Shown here one piece after another: positions 22,701 through 33,999 of a DNA stretch of 64,000 nt (the first letter of the stretch is position 1; each line of letters starts with the position of its first letter). The stretch spans positions 103,240 through 167,239 of the forward strand of contig MEHQ01001881.1 in the NCBI GenBank assembly GCA_008828725.1. The letters run 5' to 3'. A program made the position numbers and the translations under genes. The stretch is from Saccharina japonica (lineage: Eukaryota; Sar; Phaeophyceae; Laminariales; Laminariaceae). Under the pieces are notes generated by a model. The model was given only the letters and a program-made list of their open reading frames with translations, did no database searches and had not been told where the DNA came from.

Positions 22701-24218
22701 CCAGTATAGCGGAAAGCGCGAGAGCGTGAGTGAGCAAAGTTCGATGAAAACCGACAAGCAGTGGGAATGCTGAACGCTATGCGCGGTGAACATGAAGGCA
22801 CGTACGGGGGGGGGGGGGCGACACCTGTGACCACGGCTTCATTGTCCAGAAGACCAGTGAGGGTAAAACCTCCTACAGAGTTCAGAGTACTGACTGCTGC
22901 TGCTGTATACGAGTTCAGCTGGAGAGTAAAAGTGATGACAAACGACAAAAACATAAATTAAAATGCCCTACTCGTACGCCGTCGTATACGTATCATGATT
23001 TATCGGATTGCCTTTTTGTCATACGTGTAGAAGAACGATGAATTTTCGAAAGAAAGCCTCCATAACGATTCACCTACGTACGACGTACTACTACGACGGC
23101 GAAATGTGCTGCTTTGCCTAAAAACTCTGTGGTGTGTGTTGCGGCAAGCCTCAACACGCCTCCGGTGCGTGTTGCGCTACGCGCGTTGCCGGCAAATTAT
23201 GTGCGCCACACGCAACAGCAGTGCAGCAGCGCGATAAGAGCCCGGGGCGCGTACGTACGCGTATACCTGTTTATACGTATATAAAGGTATCATATATACC
23301 TCTGGTATGAATACGTGGTAAAGTACAAGCCAGTACGATCGTAGTGCGGTGTAAAGTACTGAATCATGACGGTGCGTATGGTACGTATATCTGGTACGTA
23401 TATGAGTAGTAATGGTTTCAATGTACCATATACGGCGTATTATATACCGGTATCATAGCCTCGCCATTATTTTGTGGTAAAAAATAAAAGGGTGTCATAA
23501 GGTGCGACATGGTCGTGGAACACCTTGTTTGTATGCTGCTGCCACGTACTGCTGCTGCTACGCTCGTACTGCTGCTGGTGCTGGTACTGCTGCTGCAATA
23601 GTCTACACCCGTAGTCGTTGACACGGGGAAGTATAATCGTAGGAGGGCCAGCGACCTGCTACACGCAGGTGTAGTATCCGTCCTTTGAACCCCTTTGAGA
23701 CCACCCCCAGATAACGACCGAAACAATGATAACTTTAGTGTCACCAACCGCCTACGAGCAGCGTGGGGGGCTAGAAATTCACCGGTAGCACTGGGTAGCA
23801 TCGTGTTGTGCCTTGTGCCCTTGCCGTACGAATCGTTGCTTTGCAACCATTATTGTAGATCGGACACCAATCTTTCGGTATCACCCCCCCATCCACGCAG
23901 TTGCCATTGCTGAGACCATCACTTTTTACCCTCAATTTTCCCATTTGAAGCCCCAAGGTGTACTCGTATCCTTCCATCGGCACACACCTTACGATCGACA
24001 CCTTCTTGCAACGCAATTTGGTTGTTGTTTGATGTCTCGCTCTCCCCGCAATCAAAATAGCAGGTAACCAGTGCTGCAACCGGTGCATATCCATGTCGGT
24101 GCTTATAGATATGGGATGTGGTATCACGTTTTCCAGCTCTCGCCTTTGGCACTGGTTCTTTGCTATATAGTCCCGAGCCCGCATTATATTATATGTACAT
24201 GTAGTAGTATACTTCGTA

Positions 24219-24252
<34 letters not shown>

Positions 24253-27164
24253 GGTGGTTGTGGTAGTAGTAGTAGTGGTAGTAGTGGTAGTAGTGGTGGT
24301 AGAGCTTTTTTTCACCCTCGGTAATATAGAAAAACTAGGATCTCGTTTGGAGTGGACGGTCGCTAGCTGGGCCCTTCGGTAGACTACTTGCTAGCCATCA
24401 ACTATGATTCGCGAGCACCGGATTTTTTCGGGGGAATAGCTTTTTACTTTTCACTTTCCGGAATAGCTTGCTCAGGACTGTCAGGTTTTTGGGTTTTTTG
24501 CTACAAGTACGTACAGCAGCACGCAGCTTGCGGCATGTTTTTTTTCATATTTATATTTTTTGGGTCGTTTCCCGGCGCACACACCTCTCCTCGCCTTCGG
24601 GCTACGTACCTACCCTGCTGTGCTGGAATGTGTTTGCGCACCGCAAAGAGCTGTGGTCGCCCGCGACCAGGAATATAGGAGACTTCGTAGCTAGACCGAG
24701 TACAGTGGTACGTTTAGTCTGTAGCTGCGGGTGCGGCATGGTGTGTCTCTACTACGACAGCAGCAGTGCACTACTATAATAACTATTTGTTGCTGAAACG
24801 TAATTTGACTCAACAAAAAATAAGATTTTGAAGTCACTGCTGTACATGGATCATGATACAAGGTCCAAAGGTCCATCCATGGTCAAACAGCAGTACTTCT
24901 GCCGATGCGATAATAACCGCACACAGCACAACAAACAGTACACAGCTCGCCACCTCCCTCATGCGGTACGTACTTAACGGCCCTGCTGCTGTTGAGGTCT
25001 GGTCGAGAAGGCAAGGCGGCTACGTACACCTCTTTTCTTGCTCACAGTTGGGTGGAACGGTCCATCGCTGGTTTTTAGAGGGCAGGTTCAGCGTAAAAAA
25101 AGCTGATGATGACGTGTCATTTTTTATTATTTGCTTCGCACAAGTACGTACGAGCGATCAGAAGTTCGTTTTTTACAGAAAAATCCCCGTACATACTGCT
25201 CTGCCACTGGTGCCGCTGCTGCTCTGTATTGCTGCTGCTGTTGCTGCTCTGTATTGTTTCTCTGCTACTATTCATAAGGCTGAGGTACTGCGTAAGGAGG
25301 GTGCACACGTTATACTCTTGCGTCGCCCTCCTTTGTATTTTGTATTTTTGGCTCCATATACTCCACCTCCGGAGGGGTGTCCCCTCGCCTGCATGGAGAA
25401 GTCAAACAAACGTACCAGAGGGTATTAATAGGCGTATGTCCGTTGCACGCGAGTACCAAGCAATCCCTAGTTTTCAGTGCTGTGAGCATTCTCTCTCTTT
25501 CTCGCTGATTGGGTTGTGGAAACCGTTTCCGAGTGGATCATGGCACTGCTGCTGTGTTGGGTGTTGGGATTTCGGGTGATCTGACAGCTGAAACACGCGT
25601 ATCATAGCGCTCCTGCACCAACCTACCGGTCTACGTATCTTATTTTGTTTTCTCTCTTTGCCGTGTTGTGCGTCAGATGAGAGCCCTCATTGCTTTCCTG
25701 GGGGCACGGCCGGAGCGTCTCGCGTCGCTTCGAGTACACCTGCCGGCGCTGTTAACAATCGCCGACGACGACAAGGACGAGTGGGTTCAGGTGGTGTCAG
25801 GCCTCGTTCGTCGCAAACTCCTGCCTGGCGAAACGGACACATTAGGTTCGGGCGGCTCTGGAGATAACTCAGCAGAAGCTACCACCCAAGACCCTGCGAT
25901 CTACTCCTCCGCTGTTTTGAGCAAGACGGTGACGGAAGTGCTCGAGCGGGCCCAACGGATCATGTCGGAGCGGCGAGGCAGCGGCGAGCCTGTCTCGAGC
26001 GATGGCGGCGGCGGAATACGACATGTTATGGAGGCGCCGTATTTTGGGCCGTTGGAGGAGCGATACGTTAGCCGCAAACAGCAGCCGCCTCGGAAGGAGT
26101 TTGCCAACGCACACTTCCGTGCCAAGTACGACTTTCTGAACGAATTCACCGAGGACCTAGCTTCACACGTAGGCATTGTCTCGAATGCATCGGCATCTGC
26201 CACAGGAACGGGCTCTGCAGCCACCGCTGCTCAAGGTGCGAGGCCGGGCCAAGGCGGGTCGTCTAAACCACCGGGATCCTCGGCACCCCTGTCCGCTCCG
26301 GCCGGACCGAACCTCGCGCAAGCACGGAGGGTCTCCCTAGCAGCGACCGACCCAGCCGTCGGCTCAGACGGCCTCCGCAGAACTAGCAAACCCTTAGCTT
26401 TGTCGAGGAGTCACGCTGGGCTCCAACCTGGGGCAGCTGGGGCACAGTTCGGGAGTCGCAAGAGCAGCGCAGGGGCTGGGAGCGCGCGCGGCATGCGGGC
26501 GGGAAGCGGCGGCGGCGGAGGCGGGAAGGCCGGCCTGATGATGATCAATGTAGACGAGCTGCAGGCCATACACGCCGACAAGCTGACTGCCAGAGAGAAA
26601 GCTAAGGGGAAACCGGGCAGGAAAAAGGCGAAGGTCGAAGCGCCCGATGAGCGGAGGGCGGCCGGTGATGGACAGTCGCCTGCTCCTCCTCCTCCCTCCG
26701 CGACGGGCGACAGCAGGAGCGGGCCCGGTCGGACACAGGATGGAGCATCTGCGAATGGTAAAGGGAAGGCTGCTGAGTTGGAGGAGTCAGCGAAACCTTC
26801 GGCGCCCCCCAGCGGGCCGATGCCTGTGCCACAGCAGGGAGAAATCGACGCCATGGCGGCGATGATCGTGCTCGGTGTTGCCGGAGGGGGGGGGGATGGA
26901 GACGCGAAGACGTCATACCTGCCCGAATCTCTGACGAAGCTCTTGGAAAACGCCAACTCGCTTCGACCCGACGGCAAGGAGAAGCTGGAGAGCTTCTTCC
27001 AGAAGAGAACGCCCGAAGGGTCTCCGCAAGAGAGAGTGAAATACCACGAGGAGGTTAGCGAGGGTGCAGATGGAGAGTTGGCGCGGGTGACGAGCTACAT
27101 TCGCCTCGATTACGAGACGTGGGTGTGGGATAGGGTACACAAGAAGAAGCGGGTTAGATCGTGA
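19703..27164 (+). CDS. NELFA: Negative elongation factor A (NELF-A) homologue
   Basis: Two coding exons, 19703-19849 and 25677-27164, are separated by a 5.8-kb phase-0 intron (AAG/GTTAGT to CGTCAG/ATGAGA). The product is about 544 residues; human NELF-A has 528. NELF-A is a subunit of the complex that holds RNA polymerase II in promoter-proximal pause. Three conserved parts are visible in the right order. The N-terminal helical domain spans the splice join (NWSSEDVVNMLTSDFVEMVL, then FLGARPERLASLRVHLPALL and DEWVQVVSGLVRR), with the same spacing as the human domain that ends in DSDPWVLMVADILK. A central VDEL motif lies before a Lys-rich segment. The C-terminal block (residues about 465-540) ends YIRLDYETWVWDRVHKKKRV, matching the human pattern F-x-M-x-Y-x-T-x-x-W. 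The middle is Ala/Gly/Pro/Ser-rich and disordered-looking. The stop TGA overlaps a GTGAGT string, so further splicing is formally possible, but the full C-terminal block argues the stop is real. The ATG at 19703 is the first suitable start; an upstream noncoding exon is possible. Confidence 0.8.
19874..19976. mobile_element. Small MITE (family C) in NELF-A intron 1
   Basis: Terminal inverted repeats TACGGGGGGCCATAGTAAAT on the left and the matching ATTTACTACGGTCCCCCGTA on the right enclose about 60 bases; total 103 bp. Five related copies occur in the window. It has no coding capacity. Confidence 0.85.
20525..20737 (-). CDS. Possible exon of an unidentified protein, antisense in NELF-A intron
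   Basis: A minus-strand open stretch ends at a good donor (CTCAC then GTAAGT). Its translation looks protein-like, with segments SDLPDDMTSQDSPKKEGITN and NLETTRPQESGLVDRPSSYL. It may belong to a decayed mobile element or to a nested gene. No partner exon was found and I do not recognise the family. The 5' boundary is unclear. Confidence 0.3.
   Translation of the reverse strand: METKCQCHVRGRCATSDLPDDMTSQDSPKKEGITNFIDNPDKLARYENLETTRPQESGLVDRPSSYLFLT
21416..21773 (-). mobile_element. tRNA-derived SINE, full-length
   Basis: Read on the minus strand: a tRNA-like head with A box TGGTCTAGAGG and B box GGAGTTCGAATCTC, then the shared body (CTCGCGATAAAAATGCAAGG, GTGACCCCGGATCTGAGTTA), and an A tail of about 23 bases (21438-21416). 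The head does not fold as a functional tRNA because the acceptor arms do not pair. The body is shared with the 49.1, 49.9 and 53.3 kb copies. Confidence 0.85.
22570..22780 (+). mobile_element. tRNA-derived SINE, 3'-truncated, different head
   Basis: A tRNA-like head (A box TGGCTTAGGTGGG, B box GGGTTCAAGTCTC) is followed by a diverged body containing GCGAGAGCGTGAGTGAGC and GATGAAAACCGACAAGCAG. The usual 3' half is missing. The head differs clearly from that of the 21.4 kb copy. Confidence 0.65.
23630..23915 (-). repeat. Dispersed repeat family J, copy 2
   Basis: Minus-strand blocks GATTGGTGTCC, CACGCTGCTCGTAGGCGGTT and CACTAAAGTTATCATTGTTT match copies at 13.6 and 63.2 kb. It lies in NELF-A intron 1. 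The longest open frames are interrupted and no transposase motif was recognised. Confidence 0.6.
24220..24303. repeat. GTA/GTG trinucleotide microsatellite
   Basis: More than 25 GTA and GTG units in a row. On the plus strand it translates to poly-Val; it is not coding. Confidence 0.9.
24304..25676. other. 3' part of NELF-A intron 1
   Basis: CTG-rich and pyrimidine-rich intron DNA, ending in TTGTTTTCTCTCTTTGCC and the acceptor CGTCAG. No exon was recognised inside it. Confidence 0.6.
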
Positions 27165-27906
27165 GTACTGGTTGCTGAATCTTGTACCGTACCGTACCGG
27201 AGGGTACACCTTTTTTTGGGAGTTCTACGTTCTAGGGTTCTATACCTGGTAGGTATTATAATAGATGAAGGCGGCAGATAATTCCAGTCGGGCGGACTGC
27301 TTTTGTTCGCTGCAGGTTTGTGATGAACAATATTAGTTCTCCGGTTCTTGTATATCCGTATGAGGTCTTGACATTCTTGCGTGGCGTTTTCGCTGATGCG
27401 ATCCGGTGCCTTCACCATTAAAAAATCGTGCAAACATGGAAACCCCCCTCCACGAGGGAAGACCATAGTATGAGCACCACGTACCAAATTCGAGTGAGTA
27501 CCAATACGTACATTACACATCTCTGAAGCATGACGCGCTTCAACAGAATCCTGACGAATGTAAACACACTTACTTGCAACCCTCGAGCCATTTTATGCTC
27601 GCTACAAGGATAGTTGGCTCATGAGATTGCCGATCACAAAACCCGCAACGCAGCATAGATCCCGTACGTAACACGAACCATGAACCAGCCTACTCTCAAG
27701 CGCTGCCCAAACCCAAAATGAAAGCATCATAACACCGTGAATACTGTGCCGGCAAGTACTTTGCACGAGGTAGGGAACGATCGCTATCCAGCCGTTCGAA
27801 ACACCCCGCCCGCAGCTCCTATCCCAGCAGATCAGCGACACCGGCAGCGCGGAGCCCACCCACCCACCCACCCACCCATCGCCGCGCTAAGTCGCGAAAG
27901 GCGGCT
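27165..27906. other. Convergent intergenic region
   Basis: It lies between the stop codons of NELF-A (plus) and the ANK-FN3 gene (minus) and should hold both 3' UTRs. Apart from a CCCA run at 27857-27878, no clear element is visible. Confidence 0.5.
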
Positions 27907-30900
27907 TCAGCTGACGCTACAGCCCTCGTCCTGGTACGATTCGTGGTGTTGGTTCGCGTTGAATCCTCTGTTCGATCTGTTCGTCGAAACCGTCAGTGCC
28001 GTCCCCCCACCGTAGATTTCTTGTTGGCGCCGCTGGGCGGGCGAGTCGTCCGGTGTCTTGTCAAGACCGAAGGGCTTTTCTTCCGTGGCCAGCTCTGCGG
28101 CAGGAGGAGACGCCTTGGGAGGCGAGAGTCCTGGGGCCCCCAACGATGAACGAGAGGGCTGCTCCGGAGCTATCCAGTTTGCAAACGGGTCAGGCTTCAG
28201 CGCCGTGCTCGCGTGTGACTGAGAGGGGGCAGATGTACAACGTCACGCCGGTGGAAAGAGGCAGGAGGGGCGCGTCAACCAAGCGTCACAACTACCAGTA
28301 CCGTATGTGGGAAAGGCTGGCAATGACAACTACCACTTTGGACCGGAATAAAGTCCCCGTTAGCCCTCGGATGTGAACATCAAACCGAGCCTATATCCCC
28401 GGGCAGAGAGGTAATTTTTGTTTACCCTAAAGTTTTGGGCATGCCTTACCCTTTCGACCTGGGTGAACTCAGAGATCCGATATAAAGTCTGAAGCAGGAG
28501 ATTCGCTCCATTCGACCGAAAATATCCGTTTCTTGTTCGTTTGCTTTAGTTTTGCCTTTGACCAGCGCATACAGTTGACGGCCGTTACAAACAAACCACC
28601 CAGCGCGAGTCCCTATAAAAAGCGAGAGCTACCCTATCCTACCTTCGGCCCTTTTACAATATTGTACTCTTTTCAATTCAAACAGTCGACGTTGAAAATA
28701 GGGTGGTCGTGGCTTCCAGACAAGGTTTGAGTTGAGTCAAAGAGTTCAACTATTGAGCCTTCAGTCCTAGGCGCCTCCGCCTCCGGTCCCCCCCATAAAT
28801 TATTATGTGTACACCCTCTTCGTGATCACGAGCCTCTCTCCCCACCTGCGAGCGACGTCTTAAAGGAGGTCCGGGAAGGGGTTGCATCTTTGAGTCCCAC
28901 TCATGAGCAGGGCTGGACACGGGTCGCCTGGCCCCGTCCCGTGAATATGGACTAGCGTCCTCGCGCGCGTGGCTGCTCTTGGCACCCGGTTGCTGCTGCG
29001 CTCGTGTGGGCACATTGCCGTCCTGTGTTGTTCCCAGCATTCCGCATGTCCATACACGTTCACGACGGGATACACCATCGGGGCAAAACATCAGAATAGG
29101 GGGGGGGGGGGGCGTACTCATTTGTTGCTTGCCTTAGTCATTTGACTATTGACCACGCATCCCTTTCGAGACGGAGCACCGTTCCTACTCCTAATAGAGA
29201 CACCTCCAACATTTGGGCGCTCATTACGGTGTTTCGATATATTACAAAGAAATGTTTTGCTTATCCTTTCCCCTTCCTGTTTCGCCTCCTTTGGCCACAA
29301 TCTATCTCCTAACATAGCGATCGTTTTTTCGCTATCTAGTGTACCTATCTTCTCCATGCCACATTCGTCTATTTCCCTGATTTCCTCTTCTAACGCATCC
29401 CGTTCCTCCTTGTACGTTCTACATTCTCCCACTATGTGAATTCTACTCTCTAGTGCTTCAGAATAGGGGGGGGGGCGATACACGGCATTGATGAAATGTA
29501 TCTTCGAGACATCTTTTTCTTACTGCAAAAATTGTCCCACACAAATTCCACGTGATGCGTCGCAAAAAAATAGTTGCGTTTTTAAAGGGTTCGAGCGTTG
29601 GTCGACAAGACACTACTCCTCCGGCTTGCAATATGCCAAGTTACGGAGATGAAACGCCATCGACCGTTCACCTCCTCCATCGAAAGGTGCAACGCAATCA
29701 TGAAGGGGCTGGGGTGCGATCCCAAAAACACAACCAGCCTCTCTCGCTTAGAGTACGCTTCTACTAGGCCAGCTTTGGCACAGCAGCAGTATCTGAGTAC
29801 TTCTGGTCTAAAGTCCCGGTGAGGATTGCGATTGCGTCACCTTGTCCCACTTGACGCCGTGGCCCTTGGCATGCCCTCGCCGGTGGTCAACAATTTTGGG
29901 GGATGGGTCGGCCCCGCGTCGCGCCTGCAGTGCAGTAGAGTTGGCGCCGATCACAAGAACGCCCAAGTTCAGAGACGGTTGTGGAATAAAGCTGCGCCTT
30001 TATTACTAATAGTTTGATTCGTACTGAACCTGTTTGTTCAAAGATCGTCATGAACAGGGTAAGGCATGACGACCTCAAATGTAGCAATGGTATCGTTGGT
30101 GATAAATTACCCAAGTAAGTGAATGAGCTCTACGTGAGGGCAGAGCATGTACTTGTGCTGGAAAAAATACCGAGCACGCACGGGCAAGGGATACAATGTG
30201 AATATTTACTGTAGTTTCACATGTTACATACAGTTCGTAGTATATACCAGGTACCTGGTAGTAGTAACGACAGCCCATCATTAGTCTCGCGATTAATGAA
30301 TCAAATGCCGCCAAGTCATCATGGCGCAATTTCTTCGCACCCAGTCACGGAGAGCCAGCCCACACGGCTTCCGAAACGAACCAACCAAGGTATCATACCT
30401 TACTGCCGCTTTCGCGACCAATACGCCTCCATACCTGCCCTTGTGTCACACCGACTTCCCCTGGGCCACCTGGAGAAGGGCTCTCCTTTCCGGTCACCAT
30501 GGATAGCACCCCACCCAGTCGCCACTGGTGGTCTTCTTTCGATTCCGCGATATAAAGGGGCTTCGACATGCACGATGGCGGGGACTGCAAGTTCAGATTT
30601 CACGGCGAGGGGATCAACGGAATCGACGGTGACAGTTCTGCATACGTAGTAACTGAAATGTTACTCGGTGGCGAGTGGACCAGAGGAAGTTATTTCAAAC
30701 GTCAACAAGTACCTCGTGAAGAACACGCGAAAACAGGACGCTTGTCGCATGAACAGCAAATCATGGAAACCAAATGTTGTTGTCCGAACAACACATCTAG
30801 TTTTTGGCAAGATTCTTGAGGTGAACGAACCTACCCGGGGCGATCTACATCCCACTCGACAGGTGCTATAGCAGGCTACCGACCCCCAACCTAAAGTGCT

Positions 30901-33573
30901 AGGACGTGCATTGATTCGAGTTGCTTAAGAGACGAGCGCGACACACGATATATCTAAACGGAATCAGGTGGATACTTTCGCGGCCCCGCAAAACTTGAAA
31001 ATACACGGATATTTAGCGCTGTCCCGCTGCGACACCAAGACACAGCTATCAAATGCCAGGTGCCCGTATTGTCTGTAGCAGCGACCTCGAAAATGATACC
31101 GGTACGTAGTGAAATCGTCACGCAATTTTCTCACATGTCGCAGGGCGCCTTCCACTTCGGCTACGCACGATACCGTGAACGCATACACCTCCCCCTCCTG
31201 AATGCCATGGACGACTGTGGAGGCCGTGTGCGACTGTGGCAAACAAAGGTTCTTCCGAAGAGCGATCCCTCTGTCGATGATCTGGCACCAAAATACCGGG
31301 CACACACATACGACGGTAAAATTTCTCAGTATATATAGAGAAAGTCTGCGCATGTGTGCATGATAACATTTCAATGTATTAACCCTTTTAAAACTGCACC
31401 TACATTTTGGGGACAAAACTTACTTGGAGCTAGTATAGGATTCTAGATGCGGTAGTTGTGGGGGCCAGATTCTGCCGAGATACTGAGGCGTACATTCAGC
31501 GGTTGTGCGGGGTAGTCTACAGTAGTAGTCGTACAGGGTCACGAAGGGTTTTCGTCTCTGGTTGCACGTTGATAAGCGCCAAACACCATGAGAACTTGTA
31601 AAAACGTTGCTCCGAACGAAAGAACCCACGTCTGTGCAGTACTATAAAGTAATAATGGCGAAGCGCAAGATTAACGATAAGAGCCGCTACGACACCCCTC
31701 GTCAACTTGCGGCCAAAAAACATTGTTTCGGCGGGGCAGCGACGGCAACAACAACAAAAAACGCTGGTTTCATTTGCATGCACCTGGTTACGGCAGAAAT
31801 CTCTTCGCGGCACATCCACCGTCGAAGTCTTGGTCCGCATCACCTCCTTCCCTTTTCCTCGCCACCAGCACTTCACGTAGTACCGTTCTACGTCGCCGCA
31901 CGACGCTGGCGCGAGGCTGGCCTGCGACGGAACCCGCCATCGCACTTCCACCGGCGGTCCCGCGTCCTCCGAATCCGGGTACGAAACTTCGGCGAGCGTT
32001 GCTCTGACTAGAGTAGGGGACCGTGGGACTCTTTTGGGAGGATCCTGAAGGACGGCCATGACGCGCTCGCCCGGCCCCCCTGACGTGCCACCAACGTGCC
32101 TACGGCACGGAGGGAGAGGAGAGAGCCACGAGAGAGAGAGGAGATAAATAAAATCGTGTACTTAGTCAGGGTGGATCGAGGTCTTCTTACAACTAAGAGT
32201 TTCGTGTTTCGCTGAAAGTAGTAGACCAGATGGGGGGGGGCACAGCTTCAAGGGTGAAAGTAAAAGGAACACCTTATATTATACCTGGTACGCCGTACGC
32301 GTTCGTCATGGCCGATCTATGACGGTATGTACATGCGTGTACTGCTCTATTTCGCGGTTATCTTTATATGTCCTTTTTAAAAACCTTGCGATACATCCTA
32401 CTGCACATCTCTCAAAATCTCACCTCAAGACTAGCGCGACGAACACAAGCAATTTCGCGACGTCCGGAGCATTTACGAAATGTTGCAGCGCATCGCACTA
32501 CATTTCAACAGCCTCCTCGACAACAGCGTACCGTACTAACACAGCGACCCTCCAACTCAAACAGCCCTTACATTTCCGGACAGAGCGGTATTATACAGCA
32601 CAGAGCCAGCTCACCTCGCGCTCCTGGCAAAGTCGTGCGCCGTCCGACCATCGTCCGCCTCCTTGTCCAGATGCGCTCCCGCCCTCAGAAGCAACCAACA
32701 GCACTCCTTGCTGCCAGTAAGCGCCGCACACATCAACGGCGTGTACCCGCGGCTGCTCGACGTCACGTTAGGGTTAGCTCCCGCGGCTAGCAACTCGGAA
32801 ACGCAGGTCGCGTAGCCGTCGTTGCAGTCCGGCTCGGGGCGGTATCGGTAAGACCCGAACGAGAGACGCCCTCCCATCGTCGCGCACCCCGCAGCCAGGT
32901 GCAGCAGGCTCCAGCGCATGTGGTGTAACCTGGAAACGGTTCCCGGATCGCCCCCATCAAGCAGGAACTTCGACAAGCGGACGGAATTTCCGTGCTCGGC
33001 GGCCTGCAAGGCGTCCTGCACTCCTACGGTCCCGCCGTTGAGGGCTTGCTGGGGCAGACCTCCGCCCAGATCCCACGAGTCCATCGCCACGTCCGTGTCT
33101 CCGGCGTGCTCGTACAGAAGGGTCGCCGGCACTTTGTCCTCCTGGCGGATGAGGTCCGAGAGGGACACCAGCTTGGGGCTGCCGTCATCTTCCGCGGATG
33201 CGACGCTTTCGGTCGTCTTCCAGCCGTGGCGCCCTTGGCGAGGGCCGTACGAGGAGTGCTGACGGTGGATGGGCGAGGTGGTGGAGCCAAGGCGTCGGCG
33301 TGCCCCCGAGCCGAAGAGCTTGGTCGAGGCGGTTTGGCGCGTCTTGTTGAACAAAGCCGTGTTTGCACCGCGATTTGTTCCGCCTCTCCATCGGGGGCTG
33401 TCGTCTACAACATCTGGGACATGCTGGTTGCTGCCGAAAGAGCGAGAGAAGGTGACGCCGGAGGTGGCCTCGCTCTCGGAGCGGCGGTGCTTGAGGGCAG
33501 TGCTGCCCTTGCCTTGTTCCGCGGCGTGCGGTATGGACGCTTCCAGCTCTTCTTTCGGCAGACGGAGACTCAT
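27907..33573 (-). CDS. Ankyrin-repeat plus fibronectin type III protein
   Basis: Proposed exons (minus): 33573-32615, 32099-31792, 31214-31135 and 28218-27907, summing to 1659 bases with phases that close. Exon 1 has a basic, Ser-rich start and, from about residue 187, ankyrin repeats (SLLHLAAG, VSELLAAGANPN, GYTPLMCAALTGSKECCWLL, DDGRTAHDFAR). Its apparent stop is a TGA inside the donor AG/GTGAGC. Exon 2 follows a long pyrimidine tract and GTAG and begins an FN3 domain (PRSPTLVRATLAEVSYPDS, then VEVRWRVP). Exon 3 completes the FN3 with GIQEGEVYAFTVSCVA, the usual final strands. The exon 2 donor (GTAACC) is weaker than the others. Exon 4 (LKPDPFANWIAPEQPSRSSL onward) is Pro/Ser-rich with its own stop; it joins in phase but across a 2.9-kb intron holding a LINE remnant, so this join is least certain. 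ANK followed by FN3 resembles the ANKFN1-type order and suggests a cytoplasmic scaffold; function is inference. Confidence 0.65.
29118..29483 (-). mobile_element. Non-LTR retrotransposon 3' ORF fragment (pseudogene)
   Basis: A 121-codon minus-strand frame carries the C-terminal region typical of LINE reverse-transcriptase ORFs: a Cys/His-type stretch (ESRIHIVGECRTYKEERDAL), a Glu-rich helix, and DRLWPKEAKQEG. No reverse-transcriptase catalytic domain is present, so it is a 5'-truncated remnant. C runs next to TATTCTGA flank it on both sides. It lies within the long last intron of the ANK-FN3 gene, in the same orientation. Confidence 0.6.
31378..31450. mobile_element. Half TTAA-type MITE fragment
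   Basis: TTAACCCTTTTAAAACTGCA and TTTTGGGGACAAAACTTACT match the left end of the TTAA-flanked family at 55.3 and 61.6 kb. The right end is not recognisable. It lies in an intron of the ANK-FN3 gene. Confidence 0.5.
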
Positions 33574-33999
33574 CGTATTTCCTATTTTCGTATTTTCCGC
33601 AGGACAGGACCGCGGGCACTTCAACTTGAGCTGGCCACGTGTATATCACAAACGCAAAACTTCGCACCAACACAGCTATGGCACGAAGGTGTAGCCTCCG
33701 ATGTGTTCTTAGTGTCCTCCGAGCCTCAAGCAGGCAGCCATCAGAACCGGGCGGCTCCTTCAATCGTGGCTTCAATCGTGCTATCGAGTAGAATCGTCGG
33801 AGTTCATAGCGTAAGGCACCGGTTTTCTTGTACCGGGATCTATGACAAACCCAAACGGTATAATTGGCCCGCATATTTCGTTTTCGTGCTGCCTCGGCCA
33901 AGTTTTGGAGCTTCAGCCTCCGAGCCAGCGTGCCAGAGCGTTAGATATACAGACGCCCTAGTTATCTATGAGGGGAGGATCTTCCCATTGCTCACCACC
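33574..33999. promoter_or_regulatory. Short bidirectional promoter region
   Basis: Only 426 bases separate the start codons of the divergent ANK-FN3 gene (minus) and methyltransferase gene (plus), so both promoters and 5' UTRs probably lie here. If the ANK-FN3 gene uses the in-frame upstream ATG at 33624, the gap is even shorter. No specific factor site can be named. Confidence 0.5.

Noticed and set aside
26411-26977. 188-codon minus-strand frame rich in Pro and Ala
   Set aside because: Antisense shadow of the low-complexity middle of NELF-A.
32918-33970. Long plus-strand frame running into the methyltransferase start
   Set aside because: The part before 34000 is antisense to the ankyrin exon plus the divergent promoter; only the part from the ATG at 34000 has supported coding sequence.
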